Assembly (NCBI RefSeq): GCF_029962835.1
Contig: NC_080577.1
Span: 30,424,501 to 30,488,500 of the forward strand
DNA length: 64,000 bases
Direction: 5' to 3'
Source of the DNA: Magnolia sinica
Lineage: Eukaryota; Streptophyta; Magnoliopsida; Magnoliales; Magnoliaceae
This document shows positions 36,330-46,774 of the stretch, one piece after another (the stretch's first letter is position 1; every line of letters starts with the position of its first letter). Position numbers and translations under genes: made by a program. The notes below the pieces were generated by a model. The model ran no database searches. It worked only from the letters and a program-made list of their open reading frames with translations, and had not been told where the DNA came from.

Positions 36330-36875
36330 GCAATATCGAATGTGGACAAATAAAGTCACCACTTGGTTGCACATCCTAATAGGGAGATTATAGATATTTG
36401 ACCGGGCTAGCTTTAGTCCTAAGTCGAGCAGAATGAGGTTAAAGATAATGCTATAATATTTGAGCAGTGAAGACTAGGGTAGGGCTAGGCGACATCTTTT
36501 CAACATGAGAGTAATTCAAATCAGGTCTTTTCAATATGCGGTTAAGATAGTAGACTGGCCTCTGACGGCTAAATTCGTCTTCTTAAAAAACTAACACACT
36601 TAACGATCTCTCCATCGTTGCCATATACAATATCAACAGGCTTTTCTTGCTGTGGAGGCATCAGTACCCAAGGTTCAAGTAGGTCCTTAACCAAGTCAAA
36701 GGCTAATTGGGCCTCGGCATTCCATTGGAACCGCTGACTCTTCTTCGTTAGTTGGAAGAGTGGCAATAATTTATACACCAAGAACATTTTATGAAACTCT
36801 TTGACCCCCAAATTTGGACTCTCCAATGTGGACCCTCTAATGCCTAAGTTAGGTTGATAAACTTGGATCAAAGGC
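36330..36875 (-). pseudogene. Ty3/gypsy RT-RNase H fragment
   Basis: On the minus strand 36871-36569 reads LLPLFQLTKKSQRFQWNAEA, then QLAFDLVKDLLEPWVLMPPQ. This is the tether between reverse transcriptase and RNase H of gypsy elements (LPLF.LL.K...F.W..E...AF..LK..L..PPVL..P). It continues with a short RNase H start (IVYGNDGEIVKCV) and stops. No other pol domain is clear. Confidence 0.6.
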
Positions 36876-36879
36876 TAAA

Positions 36880-37680
36880 TTATGGGTTTTTAGCTTACCT
36901 CTTCTCGTTTGGGGTAGCTATATTTATAGGGTCTTTGAGCGGATATGAAATAGTCATGTCTTAGTAGGATACGCTGGAGAGTCCCTATTTGGGAAGGAAC
37001 TGCTCTTGAAAGTGTCATTGTTCCTGTCTTAGGCAGCATGATCTTTGGCCAGGATCAGGTTGGGTCATCTTTTTTTAGATATGGGCCCCTAAGGTTATTT
37101 ATATCTTTTTGGCGGTGGTTGTTTGGGTCAGCTCGAAAGATGGGAAGAGCTTAGATCTCGAGCTCATTGCCTTATGGGTCATTCTCTTGTGTTGTAGATG
37201 TTCTTGGTGAGACGAAACTTTCCCCACCGAGCTCTGTCCTTACACAACTCATCTTGGGGGCTCGTCCCTCCATCGGGAGAGTTGGTCATTCTGTCTCCGC
37301 GCCTTATGCTCTGAACAACTCAGCTTGGATTATCTTGTAATTAGTCGATCGTTCTTCTGTTACAAGAGAGTAGATCAATTTTCCCTATAGCAAATCGAGT
37401 GAGAGAGAGTCGAGAATCTTGTAGGCTCTCTTTTTTAAAATTTAAAATATAAGTGAGAAGGCGTGTTATACAAGGTGGGACCCACAAGGTGGACAGGCCT
37501 GGGCTCCATTCATATTCACCTGACACATCCCAACCCCATCTTGACTTGACTTTATATGTATGTGTCATATCCAACAAACATGCCATTCAATCCTTGATTA
37601 GGCAACGTATCCATTTTTGAATGTGGACAGTTGGTTTCATTCCTCTAAAATGTCGATTTATTTATGTATGGCCTACTCAA
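36880..37680. other. No gene seen; possible LTR debris and a foldback arm
   Basis: A G/T-rich stretch (36900-37440) may belong to the same gypsy relic. 37440-37600 has GTGGGACCCACAAGGTGGAC-like foldback pieces. Confidence 0.3.
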
Positions 37681-37683
37681 TAA

Positions 37684-38330
37684 ATGGATAGATTACGAAC
37701 ACTAAAACCGAGAAATGGGGATTTTAGGTCAGGTCGGCCTTGGCCCAGCCAATTTTTCAGGCTCAGCTCTATTGGGCTCGGGCTTGTTTCAGGGCAAACC
37801 AGTCTTACATGGCCTGACCCAAATCCAGCCCATTGCCATCATAGCCAGTATATTAATCTGACCAGGCTCATACTATATGCGTCCATCAGCCTAGTCCCGC
37901 CAAAAATGCCCTGCCCAGCCAATTTTCTGGCCAGCGCCTGCTGTGCTAGGTCTTAGTCTCAGGCCAGCCCAAGCCTAGACTAGCACGACCCAAACCCAGC
38001 CCATTGCCATTCCTAGCCATTAATCTGGCCAGGCTCAGGCTGTGTATAGCCCAGCCTGAGCCAGACCATCCTGGCCCATTTAAGGTTGCAAGGGCATTTT
38101 TGTTAATAATATTCATGATTGCACACAGATAATGAACAGCCCACATCTTGCACAAAAGAGGATGGTCGGGCTGGGATAAGGCCGGGCTCAGGTCTAGGCC
38201 ATTTATAATCTAGGTTGGGGCCTATTTGTTTTGGCAGGTCATGCCGGCCAGGCTAGTTCCAATTTATGGGCTAGGCTTGGGCTGAACTCAGCACCCGAAT
38301 CCAGTCATTTAGGCCCATTTGGATACCACC
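37684..38330. repeat. GGCCCAGCC/GGCTGGGC-rich repeat, hAT MITE-like
   Basis: CAGGTCGGCCTTGGCCCAGC near 37730, AATCCAGCCCATTGCCATC near 37830, CCAGCCCATTGCCATTCC near 37997 and inverted GGCTCAGGCTGTGTATAGCC show nested short elements of the kind common in plant hAT families. Confidence 0.4.
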
Positions 38331-38744
38331 AAGTAAGTTATTTTTTCTACTTACAGAAGTTGATAAGTTTAGTCTTTAGTTAGTTATAAATAACTTTTGT
38401 ACTTAAAATTATTACTTAATCGCTTCAGCTAATTTTTTAAGCTTTTTTACATTTTTGGATAGACACGAAAGAGAGAGAAGGAGCCAATAAGTAAGTTGTT
38501 TACCAAACATATTTATTTGTTTAATAAATAGCTATTTGAGGCATAAGTAGATTAAGTAACTTAAGATATAACAGTGTCCCAATTTCACAAGCTGAATCAT
38601 GATCCACTTATCTCAAGATTTTGTGAAGAGGCTCATTCCAAACACACGGTGCAGATCTCAGCTATGCACCCGCAACTTTCCATGTCCGAATCAAACCAAG
38701 GTGTTATGACAACCATCCAGCAGAGGGTCATTGGATCGCTGACT

Positions 38745-39625
38745 GTGGAGCTCACCGTGATGTATGTGCCTTACATCCACATGATCCATCCATTTTGATG
38801 GCTTATTTTAGGGCACAATCCCAACAATGAAGCAAAGTACTTGTTGGCCACAAAAAGTTTTGGATCAAGCTGATATTTGTGTGGTCCCTTTATCTAGGTT
38901 TTTGCGACATTATCAACTGGTTCGATGAGAAATAAACATTCCCGTAGTCCCTAAAAAGTTTTTAATGATGGGTATTCAATCGCCGATGTTCCCCTGGTGT
39001 GGTCCACTTAAGATTTGTATCTGCTTCATTTTTAGAATCATTCCTTAAGACAAGCTGTCAAAAGGGATGGATGGTGTGAACACACACTTAGGGTTTATAG
39101 ACTGGCTGAATTTCGGGCCCCACCAAGCTTTCCACAGCAGGAAGTTCCGGGAGCGGATTAGGTGAGAGATCCCATCCACCGAGGTGGGCGAGACCACCTG
39201 ACTATGGGGCTCACAGTGATGTATGCGCATTAAAGCCACACCTCCAACTATTTTTTCAATACTTATTTTAGGGCATGATCCCAAAAAATGAAGCAAGCCC
39301 AAATCTTAGGGGGAGCTCACCATTGGAAGCCGTTGTGATTGAATCCCTACCACTAAAAACTCGGTGGAGTCCACTGTAATATTTATTTACCATCCAATGT
39401 GTTGATAAGGTACATGTATGAAGCGACCATGCAAATATCATCTTGATCCAAAGCTTCCGTGGCCTACAAGAAGTTTTAATGGTCAATTACCACTTTTTGT
39501 CCACCTGAGATTTGGATCTGCTTCATTTTTTTGGATCATGCCCTGAAATGAGTTTTTAATACAGAGGAACGATCTTGGATATATGTAGTCACGTACACCA
39601 AGGTGTGCCCCACAGTCAGGGTTAC
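38745..39625. repeat. Two tandem foldback MITE copies
   Basis: Copy 1 (38745-39115) runs from GGAGCTCACCGTGATGTATG to the inverted arm ending TTTCGGGCCCCACC. Copy 2 (39140-39625) runs from GACTATGGGGCTCACAGTGA to CCAAGGTGTGCCCCACAGTC. Both keep the GGTCCACTTAAGATTTG or CCACCTGAGATTTGGATCTG landmark. Confidence 0.75.
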
Positions 39626-39954
39626 CACGCACCTCGGTGGATCCACCGAAGCCGGGGCCGAAATTTCCTGCCAAAGGGTTTTCGCTGGCCATCCATGTCT
39701 CAATTTTATGTGGTTGCTATTGGTGGAACAGTATCAGTTTTTATTCTGGCTTTATATTGTGTAGGCCCAGTACAAATAATGGTTCTTTCCTGACGAAGGA
39801 AGTGGATTTCTTATGTACAACATCGTGGACCCCATTGCGCTATCGAGCTTGGGAGTTCTAGGCATTGCTAAATACCATGTGTTGTCTACGATTCCGGTGC
39901 ATGGATAGAATATCCTCTAGAAAACCTGTTTTACACATCTGGTTAAATACTTAA

Positions 39955-40390
39955 GCTTGCCGAGCCCACCATGACATAATATGTAAAATCCATTCCGTCC
40001 ATCGGTTTCTACACTAGATTCTAGAATTTAGCGTACAAATCAGCGAGAATCACAATTCAGGTGTACTTACACCACAATGAACAACAGGGATGGGATGCCA
40101 ACCATAGGCTTTTTTGTGGGGTCACCATGGTATGTATCTTTCATCAAACCTTTTATCAGCTGTAACTCATTAGGATGAAGTGAAAAAAAATAAAAAATCA
40201 TACTGATCGAAATATCGGCTGGGCCACACCGTGTGAGCAATTATACACTGTTCCCATTGATGTAGCTCATCAGAGTATATATTCGGGCTGATATTTTTTT
40301 AGGTACGGTTAAAACAATTATTCTCACCCGATGGACCGAATCGATTTACGTATAAATCATCGTGGATCCCACGGAGCTTGTGTGCTTTAC
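39955..40390. repeat. Foldback MITE-like copy upstream of the globulin promoter
   Basis: CGAGCCCACCATGACATAAT on the left and AATCATCGTGGATCCCACGG on the right are inverted arms; the interior is diverged. Confidence 0.5.
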
Positions 40391-40399
40391 ACTGCTGAG

Positions 40400-40553
40400 T
40401 AAAAAAAACCATGCCAGAATGGTACTTACGTGGCAGTTCACAACAAAAAGCTAGGCACCCCGCCTGCATGCGGAAAGAAAAATACAGAGACAAAACTCCC
40501 TACCAAACTAACACTATGAGGCGCCACGACTCCGCATACCAGCCCAAACCATC
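40400..40553 (+). promoter_or_regulatory. Displaced upstream promoter of the 11S globulin gene
   Basis: This segment was joined to position 50121 before the Tat element inserted. It carries an ABRE-like core ACGTGGCAG (40428-40436), AACA-type CACAACAAAAAG (about 40439-40450) and an RY-type TGCATGCG (40465-40472), all classes known from seed storage promoters. The motifs are visible; their role in this gene is inferred. Confidence 0.55.
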
Positions 40554-41122
40554 TGTTGGGGACAAAACATACAAGTCCGCAGACTCGGACTAAATGCCTC
40601 GGGCCACCAAAGGATGTGTCAAATCCGAGGAGTTATTCGCTAGACCGAGGCAAAGGTTGAGTCGGCCCCGACGGGTCGGTAGGGTCGTCAGTGTCTCGGG
40701 CATGCTTCGGGCGGACCTCTTTATCGGATCGACCGTCACAAGATGAAGCCGCACTCCGGATGTCTTGGGATAAGATTCCCGATCCCGAAGCTCACGGGAT
40801 CGGATGAAGGCATGAGACGGGCACGATCCTGTTTCCGTGATCCCAGGAGAAGATTCCGTGATCCCAGGAGAAGATCTCGCGCACAATACCAGGAAGAGAA
40901 TCCTCGTACGATTAAATGCCCCAGCAGCTATAAAAGAAGGAGGGGCCCTCACCTTGAGAGGTACGAAAACAAATTCCTCCAAAAGACTTTTCAATACTTT
41001 AAGACCCCGCCTAGGCTGACTTTGGCATCGGAGGGTCCCCTGCGCTAGCCAGGGTCTCCTTTGTCCTTTTCTTGTGCAGGCATACAAGGATCCAGGAGGA
41101 CGAACCGGATATTTGCTCAACA
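40554..41122 (+). repeat. 5' LTR of the Tat element
   Basis: It starts TGTTGGGGACAAAACATACA and ends TTTGCTCAACA. A probable promoter TATA-like GCTATAAAAGAAGG lies at about 40927. A 17-bp direct repeat (GTGATCCCAGGAGAAGA) occurs twice in a row near 40840-40873. Confidence 0.95.
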
Positions 41123-41125
41123 CTT

Positions 41126-41143
41126 TGGCGCCGTCTGTGGGAA
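41126..41143 (+). other. Primer-binding site
   Basis: TGGCGCCGTCTGTGGGAA begins three bases after the LTR. The TGGCGCCGT start matches the 3' end of tRNA-Asp used by Tat-type elements; the rest matches only in part. Confidence 0.65.
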
Positions 41144-41220
41144 CGTGCAAAAGGCCATCCCGTACCTCTATATTGAGTCCAATGGTGATGACTAGAAGGA
41201 CGGTCCCGAAGAAGATTTGA

Positions 41221-42158
41221 ATGAGAACGCGATTACAGGGCCCCCCGGTCCAATCGCCGTTCCCCCCCCAGAACGCACCTAACAACCGCCGACGAGGGGC
41301 GACCGGAACAAGCAACAATCAGCGGGGTCGCGACGATGGGCGGTTGGACAAGGAGGTTCAAGAAATCCGTTCCGATATGAATACGATGAAACAGATGCTG
41401 GAACGAATGTATCAGCAGCAAATGCAGCCACTCCCGCATCCTCAAGGGGAGACGGCGCGCGTACCGACGGCGGCGGTTGATCCTCAACCTTCTGCGCCGC
41501 AGTCTTTCCGGCCGAGCCAACCCCAAGGCGGGTCAGAACCATCTCCAGCGCAGTCAGCCAACGCCTCCCTCCCCCCGACTGATCTTCGGCACGAAATAGA
41601 ACGAAGAAGGCGCAATCGCCCTTCCATGGAAGGCACGGCAGCAAACCTTGGAAAGCCGACATTCAAAATTTCAAAAAAGAAGTGCGGGAAGAGATGGCAA
41701 AAGAGATGGCAGACATAAAGCACGGCCGGAATGTATATTCAACCGGGTCCGAAGCGAAAGCGTCCCCCTTTGTGGACTCGGTAATGAAAGCCCGATTGCC
41801 CGAGAGGTTTCGATTACCTCAAATCACTCCTTTCACCGGCAAGACTGACCCGACCGAGCATATTGAGTGCTTCAGAACCTATATGGAACTCCATGATGCC
41901 TCGGATGCAGTAATGTGTCGGGCCTTTTCTCTTACATTGACTGATGTAGCTCGATTGTGGTTCAAACAGCTGAAGCCAAAATCCATCAGTTCATTCGTTG
42001 AGCTAAGCAACGCCTTCCTCACCAACTTCATCGGCGGAAAGAAAAAATTAAAGCCCCCTGCACATCTGAATAACCTAGTTCAGAAGCAGGGAGAGCTATT
42101 GAAAGATTACATCAAGCGTTTTAATTTCGAATCCCTTCAAGTTCTGAAACATTCGTAA
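41221..42158 (+). pseudogene. Tat gag, 5' part (frameshift and stop)
   Basis: The first frame (41221-41718) gives a basic, Q- and P-rich N-terminus with QEIRSDMNTMKQMLERMYQQ. A frameshift in the A-rich tract near 41670-41690 moves it to the next frame (REEMAKEMADIKHG). That frame carries the retrotransposon gag domain: RFRLPQITPFTGKTDPTEHI, FSLTLTDVARLWFKQLKP, then SFVELSNAFLTNFIGGKKK. It ends in an in-frame TAA at 42156-42158 after LKHS. The next frame-mates (ETALNALMQGV) continue directly, so a single substitution or small change made the stop. Gag forms the particle that packages element RNA. Confidence 0.85.
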
Positions 42159-43430
42159 GAAACGGCCCTCAATGCACTCATGCAAGGAGTTAGGGATAAG
42201 CCATTCCTGGCATCTCTAGACAAAACTCCGCCCGATACTCTGGCAGAATTTATGTCACGGTCCGATAAATATGCCAACGCTGAGGAAGCGCGAATCCTGC
42301 GTGAAACCAAAACCTCGGCCAAAGAGTCGGCCCGAAAAGAAGCCGACTCGGCCGGGGGAAGGAAACGCAAAGAGGTTCACGCACGTGACGAGCGAAGGTC
42401 AGGACAACGGCCGGATCGAAAATTCACATATACTCCCCTGAATAAGACTCGGGAAGAGGTACTGATGGAAATAAAAAACGAAGGCTTTGTTAGCTGGCCA
42501 AGTAAGCTCAGGAGTAATCCTAATCGGCGGGATAAGGATAAGTACTGCCATTATCATCGCGATCACGGGCATAACACAAGTGATTGCCGTCACTTAAAAG
42601 AAGAGATCGAAAGACTCATAAAAGACGGCCGACTCAGAGAACATATGGTCAAAGCTGGGGCATCTGAGGCGCGCCCGACCGAGAGTCAGCCTATGGAAGA
42701 AATCCGGACGATTATCGGCGGTCCACAATGTGGGGGCGACTCAAACAACGCGCGAAGGAATCACGCACGAAAACTTAGTCAGCCTCAGTCCGAGCTCATG
42801 ATTATAGATCGGCCATCAAAGGAGAAGAAAAGAGAAAGATATTGCATCTCGTTCACAGAAGAAGATGCCCGAGGCATCTATCACCCCCACGATGACGCAT
42901 TGATTGTCACCCTGACTATCGCTAACCGAAAGGTGTTTCGTATACTAGTCGATACGGGGTCATCTGCAGACGTGTTATTTACCCCGGCGTTCGACAAAAT
43001 GGGGATCGAACGATCCACACTGCGCCCAGTTCGGACCCCGTTGATCGGTTTTTCCGGAGGACAGGTGCTGCCTGAAGGAACTGTCTCATTACCACTCACT
43101 GCTGGCAATGCTCCACATCAGACGACGATGATGATTGACTTCCTGGTCGTCGATCAACCCTCGGTATACAATGCGATACTCGGCCGACCTTCATTGAGTC
43201 TCCTCCAGGCGGTGGTATCCACATACCATCTTACAATGAAATTCCCGACCGAGTCAGGAGTCGGAATTGTTAAGGGAGACCAGCAAGACGCAAGGCGATG
43301 TTACATGATAGCTGTAAAAGGAGCCGCCGACAAGATTCCGACCAACATATTAACAATCGAATCGTTGGACCCTCGGGCGAGAATTATGAACGAGGACAGC
43401 CGGTCGAGGATCTTGTCTCGGTCCCCTTAG
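42159..43430 (+). CDS. Tat gag C-terminus, nucleocapsid and aspartic protease
   Basis: This frame continues the gag in phase after the TAA. A zinc-knuckle-like YCHYHRDHGHNTSDC sits near 42545-42590. The aspartic protease active site LVDTGSSADVLF is near 42945-42980, with the flap-like region and the ILGRPSL motif near 43178. The reading frame runs out at 43430. The partner frame with reverse transcriptase takes over at about 43377 (ENYERGQPVEDL), so gag-pro and pol are joined by a frameshift here. Whether that is programmed or a mutation cannot be told from one copy; it is not at an obvious slippery site. Confidence 0.85.
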   Translation, partial: ETALNALMQGVRDKPFLASLDKTPPDTLAEFMSRSDKYANAEEARILRETKTSAKESARKEADSAGGRKRKEVHARDERRSGQRPDRKFTYTPLNKTREEVLMEIKNEGFVSWPSKLRSNPNRRDKDKYCHYHRDHGHNTSDCRHLKEEIERLIKDGRLREHMVKAGASEARPTESQPMEEIRTIIGGPQCGGDSNNARRNHARKLSQPQSELMIIDRPSKEKKRERYCISFTEEDARGIYHPHDDALIVTLTIANRKVFRILVDTGSSADVLFTPAFDKMGIERSTLRPVRTPLIGFSGGQVLPEGTVSLPLTAGNAPHQTTMMIDFLVVDQPSVYNAILGRPSLSLLQAVVSTYHLTMKFPTESGVGIVKGDQQDARRCYMIAVKGAADKIPTNILTIESLDPRARIMNEDSRSRILSRSP

Positions 43431-45586
43431 TCAAAACAGATGGATCCAAGACAGTGCGAATTGGCTCATCTCTGCAGTCCCCTTTGAGAGAAAAGCTGAT
43501 CGCCTTGCTCCGAGAGTACGCCGACGTATTCGCTTGGAATCATGAAGATATGCAAGGGATCGACCCCTCCGTGGTGACTCACCGACTTAACGCCGATCCG
43601 TCATATCGACCGATCCGACAGAAGCGACGACTTGGCCCTGAACGATACGCCATCATCGAGAAAGAAGTCAACAAACTACTACAGGCTAATTTCATAGAAG
43701 AAATACACTATCCCGAGTGGGTCGCGAATGTCGTGCTTGTGAAGAAGTCCAACGGGAAATGGCGAGTCTGTATTGATTATACCGACTTGAATAAAGCCTG
43801 CCCCAAAGATAGCTTTCCGCTTCCGAGGATAGACCAGCTAGTAGATAGTACAGCCGGACATGAGCTCCTTAGCTTCATGGATGCTTATTCGGGATATAAT
43901 CAAATTGTAATGCATCAAACAGATAAATCAAAAACTACCTTTGTCACCGACAAAGGCCTTTATTGTTACCGAGTGATGCCATTTGGTCTGAAGAATGCCG
44001 GTGCAACTTATCAAAGGTTAGTTAACAAAATTTTTGCTCGACTTATAGGCCGAACCATGGAGGTATACATCGACGACATGCTTGTCAAGAGCATACACGC
44101 GGCGGATCATGTGAATGATTTTGAAGAAATGTTTCTAATCCTACGGAAGTTCCGGATGAAGCTGAATCCAAGTAAATGTGCTTTTGGAGTAGGCTCTGGA
44201 AAATTCCTCGGTTTCTTAGTCAGTCAGCGAGGAATAGAGGCAAACCCTGAGAAGATAAAGGCTCTGATTGATATGGAATCCCCCAAAACCATTAAGGACG
44301 TCCAAAGATTGACCGGACGAGTCGCAACACTTAATCGATTCCTGTCCAGAGCTACGGATAAATGTCTCCCTTTCTTCAATCAATTGAAAGGGAGACAAGC
44401 GATGGGTTGGACGGAAGAGTGTGAAGCAGCATTCCAGCAATTAAAATCATATCTCGGTTCTGCACCTCTCTTATCAAAACCCGAACCAGGGGAGTCGTTG
44501 CTCCTCTACCTAGCCGTGTCCGAGGCAGCTGTTAGCTCGGCTTTGATACGAGAATCTGAAGGAAAGCAACTGCCGGTTTACTATGTCAGTAAAGCATTAC
44601 TGCCGGCAGAAACAAGATACCCAAGCTTGGAGAAAGTTGCCTTGGCTTTAATAACTTCATCTCGGCGGCTTAGGCCGTATTTCCATGCCCACACCATCAT
44701 TGTAATGACCGACCTTCCGCTTCGCCAGGTACTGCAAAAACCAGAAGCTTCCGGCCGACTCACCAAATGGGCTATCGAGCTGAGTGAGTTTGATATTCAA
44801 TACCGACCAAAGGCAGCAATCAAAGGGCAAGCCGTAGCTGATTTTATCGCCGAAGGAACACCTTCAACCGAACTCTCAGTGAACGATACGCCGAAGGTCG
44901 ATGCAGTGCCCGCCTCGACCGCTTCCCCTTGCCCTATTCCATGGAATCTGTATGTCGACGGTTCTTCCAACTCGAAGGCCAGTGGGGCTGGGGTGGTGCT
45001 GGAAACCCCCGATCACACCTATATACAGTATGCCTTACGACTTGGATTTCAAGCGTCGAACAATACGGCGGAATATGAAGCGTTGCTACTCGGCCTCCGA
45101 CTCGCCGCTAGCATGGAGGTCACGCACCTAAGCGTTTTCAGCGACTCTCAGTTGGTTGTTAACCAAGTTACCGGTGTATACCAGACACGGAAAGACCGGC
45201 TAAGGGCTTACATGGAGAAAGCGAAAGAACTTATCAATGGATTTCAATTCTGTCGTGTAACTCGGATACCTCGTACGAAAAACAGCAAAGCCGATTTGCT
45301 AGCAAAGCTCGCCTCGGCCGAAGAAGACGATATACTCAGGTCCGTCCACGTCGAATACGTCGATAACCCAAGTATCGCCGAGCCAAGTAGCGAGGCCGTC
45401 AATACAATCGACTCGGAACCATCCTGGATTGATCCAATCCGCCAATTCCTGGACGAAGGACAGTTGCCCGAAGATCGCACCGAGGCCCGACGAATTAGGA
45501 TCCGAGCTTCCCGGTACACCATACTCAACGGGACCCTTTATAAGAAAGGATACTACGCCCCGTTGCTGCTGCCTCAAACCCAGTGA
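43298..45586 (+). CDS. Tat reverse transcriptase, RNase H and extra (archaeal-type) RNase H
   Basis: The true domain content begins about 43377. RT motifs in order are CIDYTDLNKACPKDSFPLPR (about 43770), FMDAYSGYNQI, MPFGLKNAGATYQ, and the catalytic YIDDML at about 44066-44083. The usual RNase H follows (about 44500-44860; LYLAVSEAAVSSALI, then ADFIAEG). A second RNase H begins at about 44945 with LYVDGSSNSKASGAGVV, then EYEALLLGLRLA, SDSQLVVNQV and a final KADLLAKLAS; this extra domain marks the Tat lineage. The RT catalytic aspartates are intact. The frame ends at a stop at 45584-45586. Confidence 0.93.
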   Translation: MLHDSCKRSRRQDSDQHINNRIVGPSGENYERGQPVEDLVSVPLVKTDGSKTVRIGSSLQSPLREKLIALLREYADVFAWNHEDMQGIDPSVVTHRLNADPSYRPIRQKRRLGPERYAIIEKEVNKLLQANFIEEIHYPEWVANVVLVKKSNGKWRVCIDYTDLNKACPKDSFPLPRIDQLVDSTAGHELLSFMDAYSGYNQIVMHQTDKSKTTFVTDKGLYCYRVMPFGLKNAGATYQRLVNKIFARLIGRTMEVYIDDMLVKSIHAADHVNDFEEMFLILRKFRMKLNPSKCAFGVGSGKFLGFLVSQRGIEANPEKIKALIDMESPKTIKDVQRLTGRVATLNRFLSRATDKCLPFFNQLKGRQAMGWTEECEAAFQQLKSYLGSAPLLSKPEPGESLLLYLAVSEAAVSSALIRESEGKQLPVYYVSKALLPAETRYPSLEKVALALITSSRRLRPYFHAHTIIVMTDLPLRQVLQKPEASGRLTKWAIELSEFDIQYRPKAAIKGQAVADFIAEGTPSTELSVNDTPKVDAVPASTASPCPIPWNLYVDGSSNSKASGAGVVLETPDHTYIQYALRLGFQASNNTAEYEALLLGLRLAASMEVTHLSVFSDSQLVVNQVTGVYQTRKDRLRAYMEKAKELINGFQFCRVTRIPRTKNSKADLLAKLASAEEDDILRSVHVEYVDNPSIAEPSSEAVNTIDSEPSWIDPIRQFLDEGQLPEDRTEARRIRIRASRYTILNGTLYKKGYYAPLLLPQTQ

Positions 45587-46654
45587 GGCAAACTATGTGT
45601 TACGGGAAATTCATGAAGGAATCTGCGGAAACCACTCTGGAGGCGATCCCTCGCCTACAAGGTCTTACGACAGGGATACTACTGGCCCACTATCCAACAC
45701 GACGCTCGTGAGCTCGTTCAAAAATGCGACAGATGCCAACGGTTTGCGGCAATTCCGAGGCAAGCACCCGAGGCACTGACGCCGATGACTGGTCCCTGGC
45801 CTTTCGCACAATGGGGCATCGACCTCATAGGACCGCTCCCTATGGGAAAAGGGCAGACCAAGTTTGCTGTGGTAGCAGTGGACTATTTTACGAAGTGGGC
45901 CGAGGCAGAGCCATTAGCTAAAATAACCGAGCCGAAGATCACCGAGTTTGTATGGAAAAACATTATCTGCCGATTCGGAGTACCCCGTACCATTATTACA
46001 GAAAATGGAAGGCAATTTGATAATAGGAGCTTTCGTGAGATGTGCAAGAACCTCGGGATCAGGAATATTTATTCATCACCGCATCACCCTCAAACCAACG
46101 GACAAGTCGAGGCAGTTAACAAGATTATCAAGCAACATCTTCGGACCAAGCTTGGCCGGGCCAAAGGAGCATGGGCCGAAGAGCTCCCGAAAATTCTTTG
46201 GGCTTACCGAACTACAACCCGAACGGCCACAGGAGAAACCCCGTTTTCACTCGCTTACGGCGGAAGCCGTCACTCCCGTCGAAATCGGATTACCTTCGGC
46301 TCGAATCACCTTATTCAATGCGAAGAGAATGAAGAACTCCTTGCACTCGGACTCGACCTTCTGGACGAACAAAGGGAAAGGGCGAGGCTGCGCACGGAGG
46401 CTCGACAACGACAAGTGACTCGGTTCTACAATACCCGAGTTAAGATTAGAAGATTCCGAAGGGGAGATATGGTTCTTCGGAAAGTGTTTTCCAACACTAA
46501 GGAGTTTGGGTCGGGTACACTGGGACCCAATTGGGAAGGACCCTATATCGTCTCGGGCACCATTAGACCAGGAACATATCGGCTGGAAGACCTGAACGGA
46601 CAGTCATTGCCTCATCCATGGAACGCTGAACACCTCAAGGTCTACTATCCTTAG
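45540..46654 (+). CDS. Tat integrase
   Basis: The zinc-binding N-terminus (SEANYVLREIHEGICGNHSG, then CDRCQRFA) is spread over two frames at about 45570-45770, through two nearly compensating frameshifts near 45575 and 45645. The catalytic core is in one frame from 45785: WGIDLIGPLP, FTKWAEAEPLA, TENGRQFDN, HPQTNGQVEAVNK, giving the D,D(35)E triad. The C-terminal part ends NAEHLKVYYP at 46652. With the frameshifts this copy probably cannot make a continuous integrase. Confidence 0.9.
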
Positions 46655-46774
46655 CTTACTATTTGATGTTTAAAGACATGCTTTTTCATTCGTCCGAATA
46701 CGTGTAAGTACAAAAGCAACCGAATACATCGGAGCAAAAAAATATTTACATATAAAAAAAAAAAACCAAAGTCT

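Noticed and set aside
40590-41318. 242-codon open frame on the minus strand, repeated at 49579-50079
   Set aside because: It lies within the Tat LTR in both copies and has no protein-family motif; it is a by-product of LTR sequence.
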